Source of the DNA: Mycobacterium sp. E787 | GTDB taxonomy: Bacteria; Actinomycetota; Actinomycetes; Mycobacteriales; Mycobacteriaceae | Direction of reading: 5' to 3' | Length of the DNA: 64,000 bases | NCBI RefSeq assembly: GCF_001668725.1 | Contig: NZ_LZKL01000012.1 | Location: 112,646-176,645 of the forward strand | Shown: positions 8,915-19,400 of the stretch, one piece after another | How positions within the stretch are numbered: position 1 is the stretch's first letter | Layout: the number at the start of each line of letters is the position of its first letter | The notes under the pieces: model-generated | Told to the model about the DNA's origin: nothing | The model's database searches: none | Seen by the model: the letters and a program-made list of their open reading frames with translations, nothing else | Program-made: the position numbers and the translations under genes

Positions 8915-9265
8915 TCAGACAGTGGGGATGCCCAGAATCAATGCGAGGCCGCGCTCGATCTGCTGCATCGTTTCGGGTTCCAGAGTTCCCAGTCGCTCCA
9001 GCAGCCGCGTGCGAGCGACGGCGCGTACGCCACGACAAACCGCGACGCTTTCGGCGTCCACGCCTTCGGCAGGCGAGATGCGCGGCCGCAATGGGCTATC
9101 GGCAAGAGAACTCGACACCGGTACCACCACGACGAGTTCATCGTCGATTCCGACGAGTATGTCGTCGACGGAGACGACGACGGCGGGCCGGTGCTTGCCT
9201 GGTTCACCGTGGCGAGCGGCGCCGAGGGCGACCAGCCACAGCTCACCGCGTCTGAGTTCAGGCAA
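8915..9265 (-). CDS. MazF/PemK-type toxin (endoribonuclease)
   Basis: A ~116-residue MazF-fold protein. It shows the start [33 protein letters not shown], and the C-terminal [29 protein letters not shown] typical of chromosomal MazF toxins that cleave RNA at specific sequences. There is no ATG or GTG near the expected N-terminus; the best start is TTG 9265, just inside the 3' end of the antitoxin gene, giving a short overlap and translational coupling. An open frame extends to 9379 but would lie within the antitoxin gene. The pair is presumably autoregulated (see 9494-9515). Cleavage specificity cannot be read. Confidence 0.85.
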   Translation of the reverse strand: MPELRRGELWLVALGAARHGEPGKHRPAVVVSVDDILVGIDDELVVVVPVSSSLADSPLRPRISPAEGVDAESVAVCRGVRAVARTRLLERLGTLEPETMQQIERGLALILGIPTV

Positions 9266-9494
9266 GACCGTCGCTGACCGTGACGTCCCAATCGCTGTTC
9301 TCGGCGCGTGCAGCTTGCAGCGCCGCCTCGGCGCGGCTGGCGTCGCGTTCGGCGCGGAAGATCGCTTCGTGATCGGCACGGGCGGCCAGCTCTGCGAGCA
9401 GGGCAGCGATAGAGATTCCCCGCGCGCGCGCCTGGGCCGCCAGCAGGTCGCGCGTGTGGACCGGAACTCTGATTGTAGTCGTCGGTGTAGACAT
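9258..9494 (-). CDS. MazE-like ribbon-helix-helix antitoxin
   Basis: A 78-residue protein with an N-terminal ribbon-helix-helix DNA-binding segment ([20 protein letters not shown], then [17 protein letters not shown]) and an Ala/Glu-rich C-terminal tail that would wrap the toxin. It directly precedes and overlaps the MazF-type toxin gene. The start ATG at 9494 abuts two direct repeats that probably form the operator. Such antitoxins are labile and repress their own operon (family knowledge). Assignment to the MazE group rests mainly on the partner. Confidence 0.82.
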   Translation of the reverse strand: MSTPTTTIRVPVHTRDLLAAQARARGISIAALLAELAARADHEAIFRAERDASRAEAALQAARAENSDWDVTVSDGLA

Positions 9495-9515
9495 ATTCCG
9501 TAGTCTATTCGGTAG
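9494..9515. promoter_or_regulatory. Direct repeats at the mazEF start (probable operator)
   Basis: On the plus strand TATTCCGTAG (9494-9503) and TATTCGGTAG (9506-9515) are 10-bp direct repeats with one mismatch and a 2-bp spacer. They overlap the antitoxin start codon and upstream region, the usual place for a ribbon-helix-helix antitoxin to bind. Confidence 0.55.
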
Positions 9516-9682
9516 ATATTGATTTTTCAGGTGAGGCCCCGCCCAGCGGCGAAAAGCGGGATTGTGCGCCAGAAGTGCGGACGATTAGCCGGCCGTATTC
9601 AATCTGTGAAGATTAATCACGCCGGTGTGAAAGCTTCGTTAAGAACGCGGCGGACCGCGGCTTCCCCCTGCACCGTGGACGT

Positions 9683-11056
9683 ATGACGCTGTTCGAGCTG
9701 CTTTCATCGCCGCGGCGCGAGGTGGATCCGCACCTCGACCGGGCGATCTGGCCGCTGACCAGTTTCGTGGATGAGCTGGGCAGGTTGCGCGTCGGCGGGG
9801 TGGCCGCAACGGACCTGGCCGCCGAATTCGGTACCCCTGCCTACGTCGTCGACGAGGATGACTTCCGGGCGCGCATCCGCGGTTATCTCGCGGCGCTTCC
9901 GGGCGTCGAAGTGGTTTACGCCGGTCGGGCGCTGCTCAGCGCGGCCGTGGCCGGCTGGGCCGCCGACGAGGGCGCGGGCGTGGACGTCTGCTCCGGCGGC
10001 GAACTGGCCACCGCGCTCACCGGCGAGGTGCCGCCGTCGAAGATTGTCCTCGACGGCAACGCCAAGACCGCCGGCGAGCTGGACGACGCGGTCACCGCCG
10101 GGGTCGGGCGGATCGTGATCGATACGCCGAACGAGATCGCGCTGCTGGCCGGGCGGGTGCGCCGCCGGCAACGCGTGTTGATTCGGGTGATTCCTGACGT
10201 CGACGCCGGCGCGCTGAGCGCGGGGGTGCTCGACCAGAAATTCGGGTTTGCGTTGGCGGGCGGCCAGGCGGCCGGCGCGGTCAAGCGCGTCCTGGACCAG
10301 CCGTGGCTGGACTTGGTTGGCTTGCACTGCCAGTTGGGGTCGCAGCTGGCCGACGCCGGGCTGTACGGCGAGGCGATCCGGCAAGTGATGGCCTTGATGG
10401 CTGAGGTCTGTGAGCGCCACGGGGTGGTGCTGGGCGAGCTCAACCTCGGCGGCGGGCATGCGGTCCCGTATCGGTCCGGCGACCCCGAACTCGATCCGCG
10501 ATCGCTGGGCGAGATCATCCACACCGCGGTCAGCTCCGCGTGCGCGGAACACGGTTACCCCCGCCCGCGCGTCGTGCTCCAGCCGGGCCGGGCGATCGCG
10601 GCCCGCGCCGGGATCACGCTCTACCGGGTGGTCGCGGTCAAACGCCAGCCCGACGGACGCACCTTCGTCGCGGTGGACGGCGGCATGAGCGACAATCCGC
10701 GCATCGCGGGCGTCGACGCGAGATACACCGTGGCACTGGCCAATCGGCAGGGGCCGTGCGCCGCCGCACCGGTCACGGTGGTGGGTAGGCACTGCGAGTC
10801 CGGCGACGAGATCGCCCGCGACGTCGTGCTGCCCGCCGATATCCATCCCGGCGATCTGCTCGCGGTGGCGTGCACCGGTGCCTATCACTACTCGACGGGA
10901 TCGAGCTGCAGCCTGGTGGGCCGCCCACCCCTGATCGCCGTCACCGGGGGCAAGGCGCGCGAACTGGTGCGCCGCGAGACCATCGCCGACCTCCTGGGCC
11001 GAGACCGTGGCTGGTCGGGCCACTCCGATAAAGGCGGATCACGATGTATGCCATAG
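9683..11056 (+). CDS. Diaminopimelate-decarboxylase-like protein with Lys-to-Arg at the PLP site
   Basis: A 457-residue fold-type III PLP protein of the LysA/ornithine-decarboxylase family. It has the N-terminal barrel with GVDVCSGGELATAL and HCQLGSQ, the glycine-rich NLGGGH, and the C-terminal VVGRHCESGDEIARDV and GAYHYSTGSSC segments. In active LysA the PLP lysine lies in YAxKAF; here the segment reads VVYAGRALL, so residue 82 is Arg (codon CGG at 9926-9928). Its last bases overlap the start of the rhomboid-like gene by 13, so the two form an operon. It is unlikely to be the housekeeping lysine-biosynthesis enzyme; it may be a non-catalytic PLP or ligand binder, or may use another residue. 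Confidence 0.88.
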   Translation: MTLFELLSSPRREVDPHLDRAIWPLTSFVDELGRLRVGGVAATDLAAEFGTPAYVVDEDDFRARIRGYLAALPGVEVVYAGRALLSAAVAGWAADEGAGVDVCSGGELATALTGEVPPSKIVLDGNAKTAGELDDAVTAGVGRIVIDTPNEIALLAGRVRRRQRVLIRVIPDVDAGALSAGVLDQKFGFALAGGQAAGAVKRVLDQPWLDLVGLHCQLGSQLADAGLYGEAIRQVMALMAEVCERHGVVLGELNLGGGHAVPYRSGDPELDPRSLGEIIHTAVSSACAEHGYPRPRVVLQPGRAIAARAGITLYRVVAVKRQPDGRTFVAVDGGMSDNPRIAGVDARYTVALANRQGPCAAAPVTVVGRHCESGDEIARDVVLPADIHPGDLLAVACTGAYHYSTGSSCSLVGRPPLIAVTGGKARELVRRETIADLLGRDRGWSGHSDKGGSRCMP

Positions 11057-11856
11057 CCGTTGGCGAGAGCTGGGCCGCGCGGGCATTCTCCCGCGCGGCA
11101 TCGGTGCGCATCACGGCGGCCTACGCCATCCTGCTGGCCGCGATCTCGGTCGTCTTGAATGCGCTCGGTCCTCACGCGCGCGAGGTTGCGGTGAGCCGCA
11201 TGAGCACCAACTTGCACAATCTCGCGCACGGCCACCTGAGCACGCTGGTGGGCAGCGCGTTCGTCGAGGACGGCGGGGAGATCTGTCTTTGGCTGCCGTG
11301 GCTGGTCTGCTTGCTGGCCCTGGGCGAATTGATCTGGCGGGGCAAAGGTTTGGTGGTCGCGTTCGCGGTCGGCCATGTCGGCGCCACGTTACTCGTCGCG
11401 GTGGGGCTGGTCGTCGCGCTCAAGGCGGGATGGCTGCCGTTCTCAATTGCGCGGGCGAGCGACGTCGGGGTCAGTTACGGCGCGGTGTGCGTGCTGGGCG
11501 CCTTGACGGCGTCCATACCGTCGCGCTGGCGCCATCTTTGGGTCGGGTGGTGGCTTGGCATCGCGCTGATGGCGGCCTCGGGGGCGGACTTCACCGCCGT
11601 CGGGCACGTCCTGGCGCTGCTGCTCGGCATCGGTTTGTCCTTCCGGCTACCGTCGGCGGCCGAGTGGACGCCCGTGCGGGTCGCTTTGCTGATCGGCGGC
11701 GCCGGCTTCGGTTATTTCGTGCTGTCGGGCTCATCGGTGGAGACGACGGTCGCTGGTTTGGGGGGGACGCTCATCGCGTTACTTGCCGGCCAGCTGGCGC
11801 AGGTGCGCTACGCCGCGTCACAACCCGAATTTGTGCCCCAGCCGGCAGCGGCCTAG
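11044..11856 (+). CDS. Rhomboid-like integral membrane protein
   Basis: A 270-residue protein with about six or seven hydrophobic helices. The loop HNLAHGHLSTLVGSAF after the first helix, GVSYGA in a middle helix and a later DFTAVGHVLALLLG resemble the rhomboid topology, with a possible Ser in GVSYG and His in VGHVLA as the intramembrane dyad. Rhomboids cleave membrane-anchored substrates; the motifs here diverge from the canonical GxSG and AHxxG, so activity is uncertain. It starts (ATG 11044) inside the 3' end of the LysA-like gene. It converges with the cyclase/LuxR gene, overlapping its 3' end by 4 bases. Confidence 0.8.
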   Translation: MYAIAVGESWAARAFSRAASVRITAAYAILLAAISVVLNALGPHAREVAVSRMSTNLHNLAHGHLSTLVGSAFVEDGGEICLWLPWLVCLLALGELIWRGKGLVVAFAVGHVGATLLVAVGLVVALKAGWLPFSIARASDVGVSYGAVCVLGALTASIPSRWRHLWVGWWLGIALMAASGADFTAVGHVLALLLGIGLSFRLPSAAEWTPVRVALLIGGAGFGYFVLSGSSVETTVAGLGGTLIALLAGQLAQVRYAASQPEFVPQPAAA

Positions 11857-14800
11857 CTCGACGCTGCGGTCTGACGGGCCGCCTCCTGGGCCAGCTGCAC
11901 CCGCGAGGTGAGGCCCAGTTTGGCGTAGACGTGCGTCAGGTGGGATTGCACGGTCCGCGGCGAGACGAACAGCCGGGTGGCGATGTCGTTGTTGCCGAGT
12001 CCCTCGCTGACCAGGCGGACGATATCGCGCTCAGCCGGGGTGAGCGAGGCCCAACCGCTGGCCGGGCGTTTGCGTTCCCCGCGGCCACGCTGCGCGTAAG
12101 CGATCGCCTCTTCAGGCGAAAGAGCCGTGCCCTCGGCCCACGCGCATTCAAAGTCTTTCTCCCCTAGGGCATCACGAATCCGCTTCACCGAAGCCTCGTA
12201 GCCGGGGTCCCACACCTTGAAGCGCACCGCGCCCGTACATTTCCGCAGAGCCTCCGCCGCGCCGAAGAGCCGCGCGCCTTCGCAGTGACTGCCGCGATCG
12301 CCCGCCAACATGGCTAGGCACTCCAACAGATCGGAAGTGCCAAGAAACGCTTGCATGTTGGCGGCGATTGCGAGCGCGTCGTAGGCGTCGCGCTCGGCCA
12401 GATCCGGCTCACCCTGCGCGATCGCCACCCGAGCGCGTCTGCTCAGCGCCACCATCAGGTACCAGCCGGTCGCCGTCGACACGGCCTCGTTGGCCACACG
12501 GCGTGCCGCAACCAGATCCCCGCCCGCCAATGCGGCCTGCGCACCGACGGCACGCCCAACCGCCTTGGTCGCCGGCTGAACATCGTGGTAATGCCAGACC
12601 ACTTCCATTGCGTCCAGCGCCGTCGCAGCATCGCCGGCGGCCAGAGCCGCAGCAGACAACGCTAAATAGGCGTTGCCCGTAGCAATGCCACCCAGCTCGG
12701 TGGCGCCTTCGATGGCCGCGTCCGCCGCGGCTCGGGCCGCGGCGGCATCACCCTGATACGCGAGCGCGATGCCCTGGCCCGCAAGGCTTAGCGCCCGATA
12801 GATCCCGTCGTGCGCTCCCTCCGCCTCGGCGACCAGTTCGGCGAATTGTGCGACGGCTCCGGTCAAATCACCCTGCATCAGTTGTGCCAATCCAAGGCAC
12901 CAGCGGCATTGGCGCAACGCGAACCGATCACCGATCGCCCCGGCGAGGTCGCGTCCCTCTTGACCGGCCTCGCGCGCCGCAACCGGGTCACCCACCGTGA
13001 CTGCCCCGCGCGCCTGCCAGGCGAGGATCTGGCTGAGCCTCCACTGATCGCCTGCCGCCCGGGCCAGGCCGTCCGCCTCGGCGAAGTACGGCCACGCCGG
13101 CTCGGCGTTGTATGCGGCGATCAGGCCGCAGGCGGTCAGCGCCCGGGCCAGCAGGGCTGGATCGTCCGCGTCCCGTGCGAGAGCCACAGCCTGCTGTGCC
13201 TGATCCAGGCTGCTGTAAGCGCCCGCAACGGTGGCGAGCACCGCCTTATCGGCCATCGCTCGCGCCCGCACGGCTGCCGCCACTACGACGTGCGGCGCAT
13301 TGTCATCGGTGAAGGCCGCCTCGAACCAGGCCAGCCCTTCCCGGACGAGGCCGCGCGCTTGCCAGAGCGGCTGCAGCGAGGACGCCAGCGCTAACGCCAG
13401 CTCGACGTTGGAGTTTTCCCGGCTCCACCCAAAAGCGGCACGCAGGTTGTCGATCTCTGTTTCGGCCTGCTCGAGACGTTGCTCATAGGTGCCGCGCGCC
13501 GGCGCGTCGAGCAGCGCCGCCAGCGCCGTGTAGTAATCACGATGCCGCGACCGCACGGTGTCGGCTTCACCGGACTCACCGAGTTTCTCCAGCGCGTACT
13601 GGCGCACGGTTTCCAGCAACCGATAACGCGTTCGGCGCCTTACGCTTTCGGCGACGACTAATGATTTGTCGACCAACAGGGTGAGCTGATCGAGGACCTG
13701 GTAACGCTCCAGCCCATCGGCGCCGGCCACTCCCTGCGCCGCGTCAAGGTCAAATCCGCCCAGAAACACAGCCAGCCGACGCAACAGGATCCGTTCGGTC
13801 TCGGTCAGCAGCGCATGCGACCAGTCCACCGAGGCTCGCAACGTCTGCTGGCGACGCACCGCAGTACGCGCACCGCCGGTCAACAACCGAAACCGATCAT
13901 GCAGGCTGTCCAGTATCTCGCCCACCGACAACGCTCTCACCCGCGCCGCCGCCAGCTCGATCGCGAGCGGCATCCCATCCAATCGCTGGCAGATCTCGGC
14001 GATGCTAGCGATGTTGTCGTCGGTCACGGCGAAGCCGGTCTGAGCCAGCCTGGCCCGGTCGGTGAACAACTCGATGGCCTCATCGCCCAGCGACAGGGAC
14101 GGCACCCGCCACGTCGCCTCACCAGGCACACCGATCGGTTCACGACTGGTTGCCAGCAGCGTCAGCCCCGGCGCCGCACCCAAGAGCGCGACGACCATCT
14201 CGGCGCACGCATCAAGCAGGTGCTCGCAGTTGTCCAACACCACCAGCAGCTGACGGTCATGAACAAACCGCAGCAGCGTATCCATTGTCGAGCGGCCAGG
14301 CTGATCAGGCAGACCCAGTGCGCGTGCCACCGTGACCGGCACGACGGCGGGATCCGTAATCGGAGCCAGGTCCACATACCAGACACCCTCGGCATGGCCG
14401 GCGGCCAACTGATTTGCGACGTGCACCGCTAGGCGTGTCTTCCCCACGCCGCCCGCACCGGTCAGAGTGACCAACCGGTTGCGCGCCAATGATTCTCGCA
14501 CTTCGACCAGCTGTTGGTCACGGCCGACAAAGCTGGTGAATTGCGTCGGAACATTGTGCATTGCAACGCTTTTTGGGGTGCGCAAGGGTGGGAAGTCGTT
14601 GCGTATGTCGGGATGACACAGCTGCACGACGCGTTCGGGGCGGGCAACACCGCGCAGCTCATGGGTGCCCAAATCGGTCAGCCAAGCATCGGCCGGTAGC
14701 GTGTCAGCCACAAGATCCTCGGTCACACCCGACAGCACCGTCTGCCCGCCATGGGCCAGATCGCGCAACCGCGCGGTCCGGTTGATGGTGGGGCCAATGT

Positions 14801-15176
14801 AATTACCCTCGTCGCGCAGTTGCACCTCACCGGTGTGCACGCCGATGCGCAAGCTCACCGGGGCCAGCGGCGCCCGCTGCAACTCCAGCGCACACGCCAC
14901 GGCATCACTGGCCCGAGCGAACGCCACAACAAAGCTGTCGCCCTCACCCTGCTCCACCGGACGCACCCCGCCATGGGCGGCCACCAGATCCGACAGCGCC
15001 TCATCCAACCGCGCGAAAGCCGCCGTCATCGGCTCGGGCTGGGTCTCCCACAGCCCGGTGGAGTTTTCGACGTCGGCAAGAAGCAGCGTCACCGTGCCCG
15101 TCGGCAAAAGCCCGATCACGCCAAGCTCGCTCCAGTCCACCCCCGGTAGATCCGCGCGTGGATCAATCTCGCTCAT
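11853..15176 (-). CDS. Cyclase-STAND ATPase-LuxR regulator, paralog 1
   Basis: A 1107-residue regulator of the Rv0386/Rv1358/Rv2488c type. Residues ~25-190 form a class III nucleotide-cyclase domain with both metal-binding Asp positions (ADVENST, GEGDSF) and the NRTAR (NxxxR) motif; the usual purine-specifying Lys is Gln (VEQGEGD), as reported for Rv0386. Next comes a STAND/AfsR-like ATPase with Walker A GAGGVGKT and Walker B LLVVLDNCEHLL, then a TPR-like helical region rich in Ala (~550-1000), and a C-terminal LuxR helix-turn-helix (LTPAERDIVRLVSEGLGNND, then IATRLFVSPRTVQSHL). Start ATG 15176 (MSEIDPR) matches both paralogs. It probably senses a ligand through the TPRs and binds DNA; cyclase output is unknown. 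Confidence 0.93.
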   Translation of the reverse strand: MSEIDPRADLPGVDWSELGVIGLLPTGTVTLLLADVENSTGLWETQPEPMTAAFARLDEALSDLVAAHGGVRPVEQGEGDSFVVAFARASDAVACALELQRAPLAPVSLRIGVHTGEVQLRDEGNYIGPTINRTARLRDLAHGGQTVLSGVTEDLVADTLPADAWLTDLGTHELRGVARPERVVQLCHPDIRNDFPPLRTPKSVAMHNVPTQFTSFVGRDQQLVEVRESLARNRLVTLTGAGGVGKTRLAVHVANQLAAGHAEGVWYVDLAPITDPAVVPVTVARALGLPDQPGRSTMDTLLRFVHDRQLLVVLDNCEHLLDACAEMVVALLGAAPGLTLLATSREPIGVPGEATWRVPSLSLGDEAIELFTDRARLAQTGFAVTDDNIASIAEICQRLDGMPLAIELAAARVRALSVGEILDSLHDRFRLLTGGARTAVRRQQTLRASVDWSHALLTETERILLRRLAVFLGGFDLDAAQGVAGADGLERYQVLDQLTLLVDKSLVVAESVRRRTRYRLLETVRQYALEKLGESGEADTVRSRHRDYYTALAALLDAPARGTYEQRLEQAETEIDNLRAAFGWSRENSNVELALALASSLQPLWQARGLVREGLAWFEAAFTDDNAPHVVVAAAVRARAMADKAVLATVAGAYSSLDQAQQAVALARDADDPALLARALTACGLIAAYNAEPAWPYFAEADGLARAAGDQWRLSQILAWQARGAVTVGDPVAAREAGQEGRDLAGAIGDRFALRQCRWCLGLAQLMQGDLTGAVAQFAELVAEAEGAHDGIYRALSLAGQGIALAYQGDAAAARAAADAAIEGATELGGIATGNAYLALSAAALAAGDAATALDAMEVVWHYHDVQPATKAVGRAVGAQAALAGGDLVAARRVANEAVSTATGWYLMVALSRRARVAIAQGEPDLAERDAYDALAIAANMQAFLGTSDLLECLAMLAGDRGSHCEGARLFGAAEALRKCTGAVRFKVWDPGYEASVKRIRDALGEKDFECAWAEGTALSPEEAIAYAQRGRGERKRPASGWASLTPAERDIVRLVSEGLGNNDIATRLFVSPRTVQSHLTHVYAKLGLTSRVQLAQEAARQTAASS

Positions 15177-15266
15177 GTTAATCAGCGTGTGCCCGCATCA
15201 GCCATAAAACATCAGCGGAAACGCGCAAACTCGGCACAAAGATGCGCGGGTTTTCTCCGCGCTTAC

Positions 15267-16343
15267 TCAGCGTTGCCGTGAGACGGGGAGCGATGCCGTG
15301 TCGCTCTCGTCGTCGTAGCCACGGTCTCCCCAGTGGCGCGGAGAACTGCCGAAGTGTTTACCATCGCTGCCCTCCAGGTCGTCTTGAATGGCCTTTTGCG
15401 CCTTGGGAGGCAGCGTGTGCAGCATCTCGCGCACCCGGGCCCTGCGGCGCTCCACCGCCTTACGCTCCGGCATCCCCGGCGTGGCGACGACTTGCGGCGG
15501 CACTCCCTCGATGTCCTCGACGCCGCCGGCGTGCTGACCGGCGTCGAGCATGGCCTGCTCCTCGGCGATCGTCGCCTCGTCCTTTTCCTCCGACATGCCG
15601 ATCGGGCCGATGCGGCGCCCGTTGAGGAACTGCCCGACAACCGGCTCATCGCTGGTCAACAACACTTCACGCGGGCCGAACATCACCAGTCTGCGGCGGA
15701 ACAGCATGCCGATGTTGTCCGGCACGGTACGGGCGACGTTGATGTTGTGCGTCACGATCAGGATGGTCGCGTCGGTCTGCGCATTGATGTCGATGAGGAG
15801 CTGGCACAGGTAGGCCGTACGGACGGGGTCCAGACCGGAGTCGGGCTCGTCGCACAGGATGATCTCCGGGTCGAGCACCAACGAGCGGGCCAGGCCGGCG
15901 CGCTTCTTCATGCCCCCGGAGATCTCACCGGGCATCTTGTGCTCGTCGCCGCCAAGGCCCACCAACTCGAGCTTCTCCATGACGATGTCATGGATCTCGC
16001 TCTCCTTCTTCTTGGTGTGCTCGCGCAAAGGGAACGCGGTGTTGTCGTACAGGTTCATCGAGCCGAACAGCGCGCCGTCCTGGAACATCACGCCGAACAG
16101 CCTGCGGATGTCGTAAAGCTCCTTGGCGGTGCTCTTGATGATGTCCTGGCCGTCGATGACGATCGAGCCGCGTTCCGGTTGCAACAGTCCGATCAGGGAC
16201 TTCAAAAACACCGACTTGCCGGTTCCGGACGGCCCTATCAGCCCGCTGACCTCACCCGGAGGGATGTCCATCGTGACGTCTTCCCACACCCGGGAAGGCC
16301 CGAAAGACTTGCTGAGGCCAGCGACCGAAATTCCGATGCCCAT
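15267..16343 (-). CDS. Mce-transport ABC ATPase (MceG/Mkl-type)
   Basis: A 358-residue ABC ATPase very like Mkl (MceG, Rv0655), which energises Mce lipid importers. It shows Walker A GPSGTGKS, the Q-loop FGVMFQDGALFGSMNLYDN, signature EISGGMKKR, Walker B IILCDEPDSGLDP and the H-loop VTHNINVARTVPDN, plus the actinobacterial C-terminal extension with IGMSEEKDEATIAEEQAML and EGVPPQVVATPGMPERKA. ATG 16343 has GGGGAG about 7 bases upstream; the open frame continues upstream only as a shadow of the neighbouring regulator gene. No mce permease or substrate-binding genes are nearby. It sits alone between two cyclase/LuxR paralogs on the same strand. It could be the sole MceG or an additional copy. 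Confidence 0.93.
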   Translation of the reverse strand: MGIGISVAGLSKSFGPSRVWEDVTMDIPPGEVSGLIGPSGTGKSVFLKSLIGLLQPERGSIVIDGQDIIKSTAKELYDIRRLFGVMFQDGALFGSMNLYDNTAFPLREHTKKKESEIHDIVMEKLELVGLGGDEHKMPGEISGGMKKRAGLARSLVLDPEIILCDEPDSGLDPVRTAYLCQLLIDINAQTDATILIVTHNINVARTVPDNIGMLFRRRLVMFGPREVLLTSDEPVVGQFLNGRRIGPIGMSEEKDEATIAEEQAMLDAGQHAGGVEDIEGVPPQVVATPGMPERKAVERRRARVREMLHTLPPKAQKAIQDDLEGSDGKHFGSSPRHWGDRGYDDESDTASLPVSRQR

Positions 16344-16446
16344 GTGCATGCTCCCCACGGTTTTGCCGGCCACCGCATTCACCGGCCGTAGGACCGGGAT
16401 AGCCGTTTGGTCGCGGCGCAACCGTCTGAGCCGAGAATTCGTGGAA

Positions 16447-19400
16447 TCAGGCCTGGCGGGCCGCCTCCTGGGCCAGCTGCACGCGAGACGCGAGGCCCAG
16501 TTTGGCGTAGACGTGGGTGAGATGCGATTGGACGGTGCGGGGCGAGACGAACAGCCTGGTGGCGATGTCGTTGTTGCCCAGCCCCTCGCCGACAAGTCGC
16601 ACGACGTCGCGCTCCGCGGGGGTGAGCGACGCCCAGCCGCTGCTGGGGCGTTTGCGTGCGCCGCGGCCACGCTGCGCGAAGGCGATCGCCTCTTCGGTGG
16701 ACAACGCCGCGCCCTCGGCCCACGCCGCGTCAAACTCACTGTCGCCCATGGCTTCTCGCAGGGCGGCCACTGCGGCTTCGCACGCGGCGTCATAGACCTT
16801 GAAGCGGACCTCGCCGATCCGTTGCCGGATGGCGTGTGCGGCGCCAAAGAGCCGGGCGGCTTCCCGATGACTACCGGCGCCCCCGGCTAGGGCGCCAAGG
16901 CACTCGAGAGTGTCGGCAACGCCTGAGCGCGCCTGCATGTCGGCGGCGCATTTGAGCGCGTCGTGGGCGCTGCGTTCTGCCAGTTCGAACTCGCCCTGTG
17001 CGATCGCCACCCGGGCGCGCGTGGTCAGCGCCGACGTTGACCAGATGCCGGCCGTCGTCGACACGGCCTCCTCGGCCCAAAACCGGGCGGCTGCGAGATC
17101 CTTATCCGCTAGCGCCGCCTCGGCATTCCAGATGCGCTGCGCCCGCTCCGCGCCGCCACTCACCAGAATTCTGTGTCGCAGGCTGGCCTCGCGCGCCTCG
17201 TGCGCCGCCGCTCCATCCCCCGCGGCCAGGGCGGCGGTCCCCAACGCCATATGTCCTACTGCCGCGAACCGGCCGCCGACCTCAGCGCCGACCTTGAGGA
17301 TCGCCGCGCCCACCGCGCGGGCCGCAGCCACCTCCCCCTGGCGTGTTAGTGCCATGCTCTGGCCGGCCAGGCCGTACACCCTACCGAGCTCGTCGTGATC
17401 CGCCTCGGCCTCAGCTGCCACCTCACCGCACAGTGCGGCGGCCCCGGCTAAGTCACCGCTGAGGTGCCGCGCCGCCGCAAGGTAAAACCGACACATACGC
17501 GAGCTGAATCTGTCGCCGATCGCGTCGGCGAGGTCGCGCCCCTCCTCGCAAGCTGCGCGCATCCGTAGCGGGTCGACGACGTGGGCGTACCGCGCCCGCA
17601 GGGCATAGATCTGGCTGAGAAGCCATCGATCGTCGACTGCACCTGCCAGACCGATCGCCTCCGCGGCACAGGTTTGGGCCACCTCGACGTGATAGACGAG
17701 GCTGGCGGTGAATCCGCAAGCGGTCAATGTCCGGGCCAGCAGGGCCGGATCATCGAGGCCTCGCGCGATCGCCACCGCATGCTCGGCTTGCTCCAGGCAG
17801 TCGACGCCTAGATGAGCCCCGAGCATGGCCCGATCGGCGACCGCCCGAGCGCGCACAGCGGCCCCCAACCCGGGGTGCGGTTCCTCCAGATCGGCGAGCG
17901 TGGCGTCAAACCAGGCCAGCCCTTCCCGGATGCGTCCCCGCGCGAGCCACAGCGGCTGCAGCGAGGACGCCAGCGCCAACGCTCGCTCCACGTCGGAAGT
18001 TTCCCGGCTCCAAGCGAACGCGGCGCGCAGGTTGTCGATCTCGGTTTCGGCCTGCGCAAGACGCCGTCCGTAGTCGTTGTCGGCCGGCGCATCGAGCAGA
18101 GCGGCCATCGCCGTGTAGTGATCGCGGTGACGCGTTCGGACGGCATTGGCGTCGACCGACTCGCTGAGCTTTTCCTGGGCAAATTGGCGGACTGTTTCCA
18201 GCAGGCGGTATCGCGTTGCGCCACAGGCTTGTTCGGCTACCACGAGGGACTTGTCGACCAGCAGCGTGAGGAGGTCGATCACCTGGAAGCGCTCCACCTC
18301 GTCGTGGCCGCCGACCGCCTGGGCAGCCGCCAGATCGAAGCCACCGACAAACGCCGCTAGCCGGCGAAACAGCACCCGCTCCGGTTCGGTCAACAGGGTG
18401 TGCGACCAATCCACCGAGGCGCGCAACGTCTGCTGGCGGCGCACCGCGGTGCGCGCACCCCCGGTCAGCAACCGGAATCGGTCATGCAGACTGCCGACTA
18501 TCTCGGCCAGCGACAGCGCCCGCACCCGCGCCGCGGCCAATTCGATCGCCAGAGGTATTCCGTCGAGGCGCTGGCAGATCTCGCCCACCACGGCAGAGTT
18601 GTCCTCGGTGAGGGTGAAGCCCGTCTGCGCCAAACGTGCGCGATCAGTGAACAACTCGACCGCCTCGTCAGCCAGCGACAGTGACGGCACCCGCCACGTC
18701 GCTTCGCCAACCACTCCGATCGGCTCCCGACTCGTGGCTAGCAAGGTCAACCGCGGCGCCCCACCCAGCAGCGCGACGACCAATTCGGCGCACGCATCGA
18801 GCAGGTGCTCGCAGTTGTCCAGCACCATCAACATGTGGCGGGCACTAACAAACCGCAGCAGCGTGTCCATCGTGGAGCGGCCGGGCTGGTCGGGCAAACC
18901 CAGTGCCCGTGCCGCCGCGACGGGCACCGCGGCGAGATCGGTGATCGGCGCCAAGTCCACATACCAGACACCCTCGGCGTATTCGGGCGCCAGTTGGCTC
19001 GCGATTTCCACCGCCAGGCGCGTCTTGCCCACGCCGCCCGCGCCGGTTAAGGTCACGATCCGATTCTGCGCCGACAGCTTTCGCACCTCGGCCAGCTGTG
19101 GCACGCGGCCGACGAAGCTGCTGAACTGCGGCGGAAGATTGTGCCCCGCAATGCCTTTCGGCGTCCGCAAGGGCGGGAACTCGTTGCGGAGATCGGGATG
19201 GCACAGCTGCACCACCCGCTCCGGGCGGGGAATGCCGCGCAGCTCGTGGGTGCCCAGATCGGTCAGCCACGCATCAGGGGGCAGCGTGTCGACGACCAAC
19301 GACTCGGTCACGCCCGACAGCACCGTCTGGCCGCCGTGGGCCAGATCGCGCAGCCGCGCCGTCCGATTGATGGTGGGCCCGATGTAGTTGGCCTCGTCGC

